Shown: in pieces, positions 5,816 to 8,181 of the stretch
Layout of the letters: every line of letters begins with the position of its first letter
Position numbering within the stretch: position 1 is the first letter of the stretch
NCBI GenBank assembly: GCA_012520835.1
Contig: JAAYNN010000039.1
Coordinates: forward strand, 1 to 8,181
DNA length: 8,181 nucleotides
From: Dehalococcoidales bacterium
Lineage (GTDB): Bacteria; Chloroflexota; Dehalococcoidia; Dehalococcoidales; UBA5627
Reading direction: 5' to 3'
The notes under the pieces: model-generated
Told to the model about the DNA's origin: nothing
Database searches by the model: none
What the model saw: the letters and a program-made list of their open reading frames with translations, nothing else
Program-made: the position numbers and the translations under genes

Positions 5816-8098
5816 TTACCAGCCCCGCGACCCGCCTCCGCTGCGCCCTCCGCCGCTGGATCCGCCTCCGCGACTGCCGCTACCCCAGCTCGATGAGCCG
5901 CCGCTGCTGCGTCCGCTGCTCCAGCTTGAAGACCCCCCGCTGCTACGTGAACTCCAGTTGGAAGAACCTCCCCCGCTGCTTCCGCTGGAAGAAGATCCGG
6001 TATTTCTTGTCCCCCATGAAGAAGACGTGGAAGTGGCCCTGGAACTGTTAAAATCCTTTTTGGCCTGTGTATAAGCAGCTTCTGCCAATTTTTGTGCCTT
6101 TTCAGCCAGTGTAATCTTCATTTCTATATCGTTTACCGTGTAAAACAAACGCAGGGAATCCTCTGCCTCAGCCAGGGAATTTTTAGCTTTTGTTTTTACT
6201 ACACCACGGTGGTTCTGAATATATTCTTTAGCTATAGATACTTTGGAGGTGGCGTCCCGTTTGGCACTGGCGGCCCTGGCGCGCAGCCTCTCCGCTGCTT
6301 CGTGCTCGTTGCGCGCCTGAATCAGTATGTTATCCGCTGATTCGTTAGCTTCACGCGCCAACCTGCATACCATGAAGAAATCCGGCTTCTCCTTATTCAG
6401 TTCGGTGAGTGCTTCTTCCACCTTCTTTTCGGCAGCTCTCAGGTCATCTTCAAGACTATCACGGATGTCATCGTCATATTTGTTGATATAATCCCAGGCT
6501 TTTTTAATATCCGCTTTGGCGGCATCAATTTCAGGCAGGGAATCACGCTCGGCTGCTTTCAGATTGGTTTCCAGTTCGGTTATCGATTTTACGAGCAATT
6601 CGGCTTCATTTAACCAGTTATTGCCTTTTTCGAGCATATCCATAGCCTTCAGCCAGTCCTGCTCCTCCGGTTTAGCGGCCAAAACTGCTTCATTGTAAGC
6701 ATCCTTAGCCCAGTCGGTGCGGTTTTCCGCTTCGGTGCCGTTGCCGCGCACCGGCTCCCAGCTGCTTTCCGCATATTCCATGTACAGCCTGTTGAATATT
6801 TCTCTGCCGGCATTTATCTCGTCTTTCACCGTTTCGATGCGCGCCGCCAGAGCCGGAATGGCTGTCTTCGTTTCCAGCTTCTTCCGGGGCAATGCTTCCA
6901 GTGTCTCTGCTATATGTTTCGTTTGTTCCAGAGCGGCATCGGCACAGGTCATCGCTTCGGCGGGCTGTTTCTTTTTCGATAAATCCAGAGCCTGCTGCAG
7001 CGTTGCGCGGCTTGCGTCAATCAGCTTGTTTGCATAATCTGTCTTATAGCCTGAATTTTTCAATTCTTCCTGTTTAGCCAGTATCTGTTCAATCGAGGCA
7101 TTAACCTCTTTTTCCCTTTGCGGCAGGGCTTCGATGGAAGCCTGGATTTCAGATATATGTTTTTCCACCGCATTTATAGTTTCGCGCGTCTGGCGCAGAT
7201 CATCCAGAATCTTGCGGTATTCCGGTTCGATTACCTTGAGCTGTTCTTCTCCCAGTTTTGGATTCGTCGGGTCTCCGGCGCTGTGCGATAACTCGCTGTA
7301 GGTTACGGAACAGCGGTCGAGGCTTTCTCTGGCTTTTTCCATACCCTCACTGAGCGGCCGGGCCTCTTCCGCAGTTACCTTTTCAGCCATCACGCCCACT
7401 TTGATTTCCAGCATCTGCATTTTTTCATTAAGCTCGTTGATACCGGAAGCCGCTCCCTGTTTTGCCAGTATGGCTTTCTGCCTGACAGCCTGCTGCCGGC
7501 TGCGATTCTTGCGATATCTATTAAATATTAATAAACCAGGGACAATGCACAGTATAAGTATGAGTCCCAGCGGGACTACCCAGCCGTTTGATGAAGTGGT
7601 AGTCTGGCTGCCATGCGTGATGAGATTCTGTATTTCTCCAAGCCCTACGATGACGCCGTCGGCATAATTGCCGCCGGGAAAGAAGTGATTCATAGAGTCA
7701 ATAATATCCAGCCATTTATCTTCGAGCAGTTTCCCCCAGTAATCTCCGTAGTAAAGCCCTGTTTCGCGCTCTTCCATGGCGATGATGATTACGATGAGGT
7801 TATTCTTGCGTTCGCCGCCCTGCCCCAGCCATGAGGGGCTTTGCCGTTCCAGTTGCTCTTCGTAGAGGTCGAGATTGCCGGCATTGCCATAGGTTTTGAT
7901 TGTCCTTACACGCACATCGGCGCCGAGGTCCTCAAGCGCTAAGGCGGCATCTTTGACATCGTCGATATCGTTGCCGAACAAGCCGGCAGCATCGATGACG
8001 GTTGTTTTATCCGTATCCTCGGCTGAAATTGCGACAGGACAGACAAAGAGTATCGATATCGTTAATAAAACAGTTAAAAAGAAAATATATTTACGCAT
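5816..8098 (-). CDS. TPM-domain membrane protein with long helical-repeat/coiled-coil region and Ser/Gly/Trp tail
   Basis: 760 residues. Order: signal peptide (1-26, ending AISA before EDTDKT); TPM domain (about 34-162), with VIDAAGLF at its start, RKNNLIVIIIAMEERETGLYYGDYWG in the middle and GNYADGVIVGLG near its end; a membrane helix (174-193); basic NRYRKNRSR (193-201); about 490 helical, charged residues (199-684) with divergent repeats; and a Ser/Gly/Trp tail (685-760) with five tryptophans, ending SRGW. TPM proteins of the YgcG type have the same signal-TPM-helix-Gly-rich-tail plan but lack the long insert and are usually much shorter. TPM should face outside and the coil the cytoplasm. 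The biochemical role is unknown; TPM relatives include membrane-protein maintenance factors such as plant TLP18.3. It precedes pspA. ATG 8098 was chosen for its AAGGA and clean signal peptide; ATG 8116 has no SD. Confidence 0.85.
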   Translation of the reverse strand: MRKYIFFLTVLLTISILFVCPVAISAEDTDKTTVIDAAGLFGNDIDDVKDAALALEDLGADVRVRTIKTYGNAGNLDLYEEQLERQSPSWLGQGGERKNNLIVIIIAMEERETGLYYGDYWGKLLEDKWLDIIDSMNHFFPGGNYADGVIVGLGEIQNLITHGSQTTTSSNGWVVPLGLILILCIVPGLLIFNRYRKNRSRQQAVRQKAILAKQGAASGINELNEKMQMLEIKVGVMAEKVTAEEARPLSEGMEKARESLDRCSVTYSELSHSAGDPTNPKLGEEQLKVIEPEYRKILDDLRQTRETINAVEKHISEIQASIEALPQREKEVNASIEQILAKQEELKNSGYKTDYANKLIDASRATLQQALDLSKKKQPAEAMTCADAALEQTKHIAETLEALPRKKLETKTAIPALAARIETVKDEINAGREIFNRLYMEYAESSWEPVRGNGTEAENRTDWAKDAYNEAVLAAKPEEQDWLKAMDMLEKGNNWLNEAELLVKSITELETNLKAAERDSLPEIDAAKADIKKAWDYINKYDDDIRDSLEDDLRAAEKKVEEALTELNKEKPDFFMVCRLAREANESADNILIQARNEHEAAERLRARAASAKRDATSKVSIAKEYIQNHRGVVKTKAKNSLAEAEDSLRLFYTVNDIEMKITLAEKAQKLAEAAYTQAKKDFNSSRATSTSSSWGTRNTGSSSSGSSGGGSSNWSSRSSGGSSSWSSGRSSGGSSSWGSGSRGGGSSGGGRSGGGSRGW
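5819..6046 (-). repeat. Ser/Gly/Trp repeat tract inside the TPM-protein gene
   Basis: Codes for residues 685-760. A degenerate unit SSxW-(S/G)-S-x-RSSGG recurs, with tryptophans at 695, 715, 726, 738 and 760. At DNA level it is GC-rich and repetitive (cct/gct triplets on the plus strand), unlike the rest of the gene. Confidence 0.7.
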
Positions 8099-8102
8099 GC
8101 TT

Positions 8103-8107
8103 TCCTT
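8103..8107 (-). promoter_or_regulatory. SD deciding the TPM-protein start
   Basis: AAGGA on the minus strand, four bases before ATG 8098. The spacing is slightly short. The in-frame ATG at 8116 has no such site and would add six residues before the signal peptide. Confidence 0.5.
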
Positions 8108-8112
8108 ATATA

Positions 8113-8141
8113 ACATTACAGATATTTTTCAGGTTTGTAAA
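8113..8141 (-). promoter_or_regulatory. Possible promoter of the TPM-pspA operon
   Basis: TTTACA (8141-8136, one mismatch to TTGACA) is followed 17 bases later by TAATGT (8118-8113), a poor -10. Transcription would begin near 8106, downstream of ATG 8116, which agrees with the start at 8098. The window edge limits judgement. Confidence 0.3.
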
Positions 8142-8181
8142 GTAGTGTGTCAGAAAGAGATAAGTAAAAACAGCAAATCTG

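Noticed and set aside
5819..6046. Repetitive GC-rich tract as a CRISPR array or tandem DNA repeat
   Set aside because: Units are short, degenerate and in frame with a coding Ser/Gly/Trp tail; there is no constant repeat with unique spacers.
5643..6074. Plus-strand frame rich in Pro and Leu that looks like a proline-rich protein
   Set aside because: It is the complement of the Ser/Gly/Trp tail and of the pspA start; the composition is an artefact of the repetitive minus-strand coding sequence.

Overview
The window looks like a chromosomal segment from a free-living, probably anaerobic bacterium of moderate GC content. It has Shine-Dalgarno (SD) sequences of the GGAGG type, sigma70-like -10 boxes, a bacterial signal peptide and compact directional gene clusters. 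There is no rRNA, tRNA, CRISPR array, transposase or integrase. The taxon cannot be fixed from the sequence. The AmmeMemoRadiSam genes and a GC-rich dispersed-looking hairpin would fit Dehalococcoidia/Chloroflexota or a clostridial lineage, but that is only an impression.

Region 1 (1-1974, minus strand) is an AmmeMemoRadiSam operon. The radical SAM enzyme gene amrS comes first. It overlaps by ATGA with a fused MEMO (AmrB) plus AMMECR1 (AmrA) gene, which runs off the left edge of the window. An eight-base A tract lies exactly at the junction of the two fused domains, and a one-base slip either way would give a MEMO-only protein.

Region 2 (1975-3886, plus strand) is divergent from amrS. It holds a 65-residue two-helix membrane protein of unknown function and a 14-helix drug/H+ antiporter of the major facilitator superfamily (DHA2 type). 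The divergent spacer has a TATAAT box for amrS and a perfect 8+8 inverted repeat that may be an operator.

Region 3 (3887-4899, plus strand) is an AT-rich leader with nested inverted repeats, followed by a single-chain nitroreductase-fold protein of the TM1586 type.

Region 4 (4900-5041) lies between convergent genes. It contains two strong GC-rich hairpins: one REP-like, one terminator-like.

Region 5 (5042-8181, minus strand) is the most interesting part. A 760-residue protein has a signal peptide, an extracytoplasmic TPM domain, one membrane helix, about 490 residues of helical repeat/coiled coil and a Ser/Gly/Trp tail. A PspA/IM30 gene lies 75 bases downstream. The topology puts the long helical part in the cytoplasm beside PspA. 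This suggests a membrane-stress module in which the TPM protein senses or anchors and PspA acts on the membrane. That functional link is inference.
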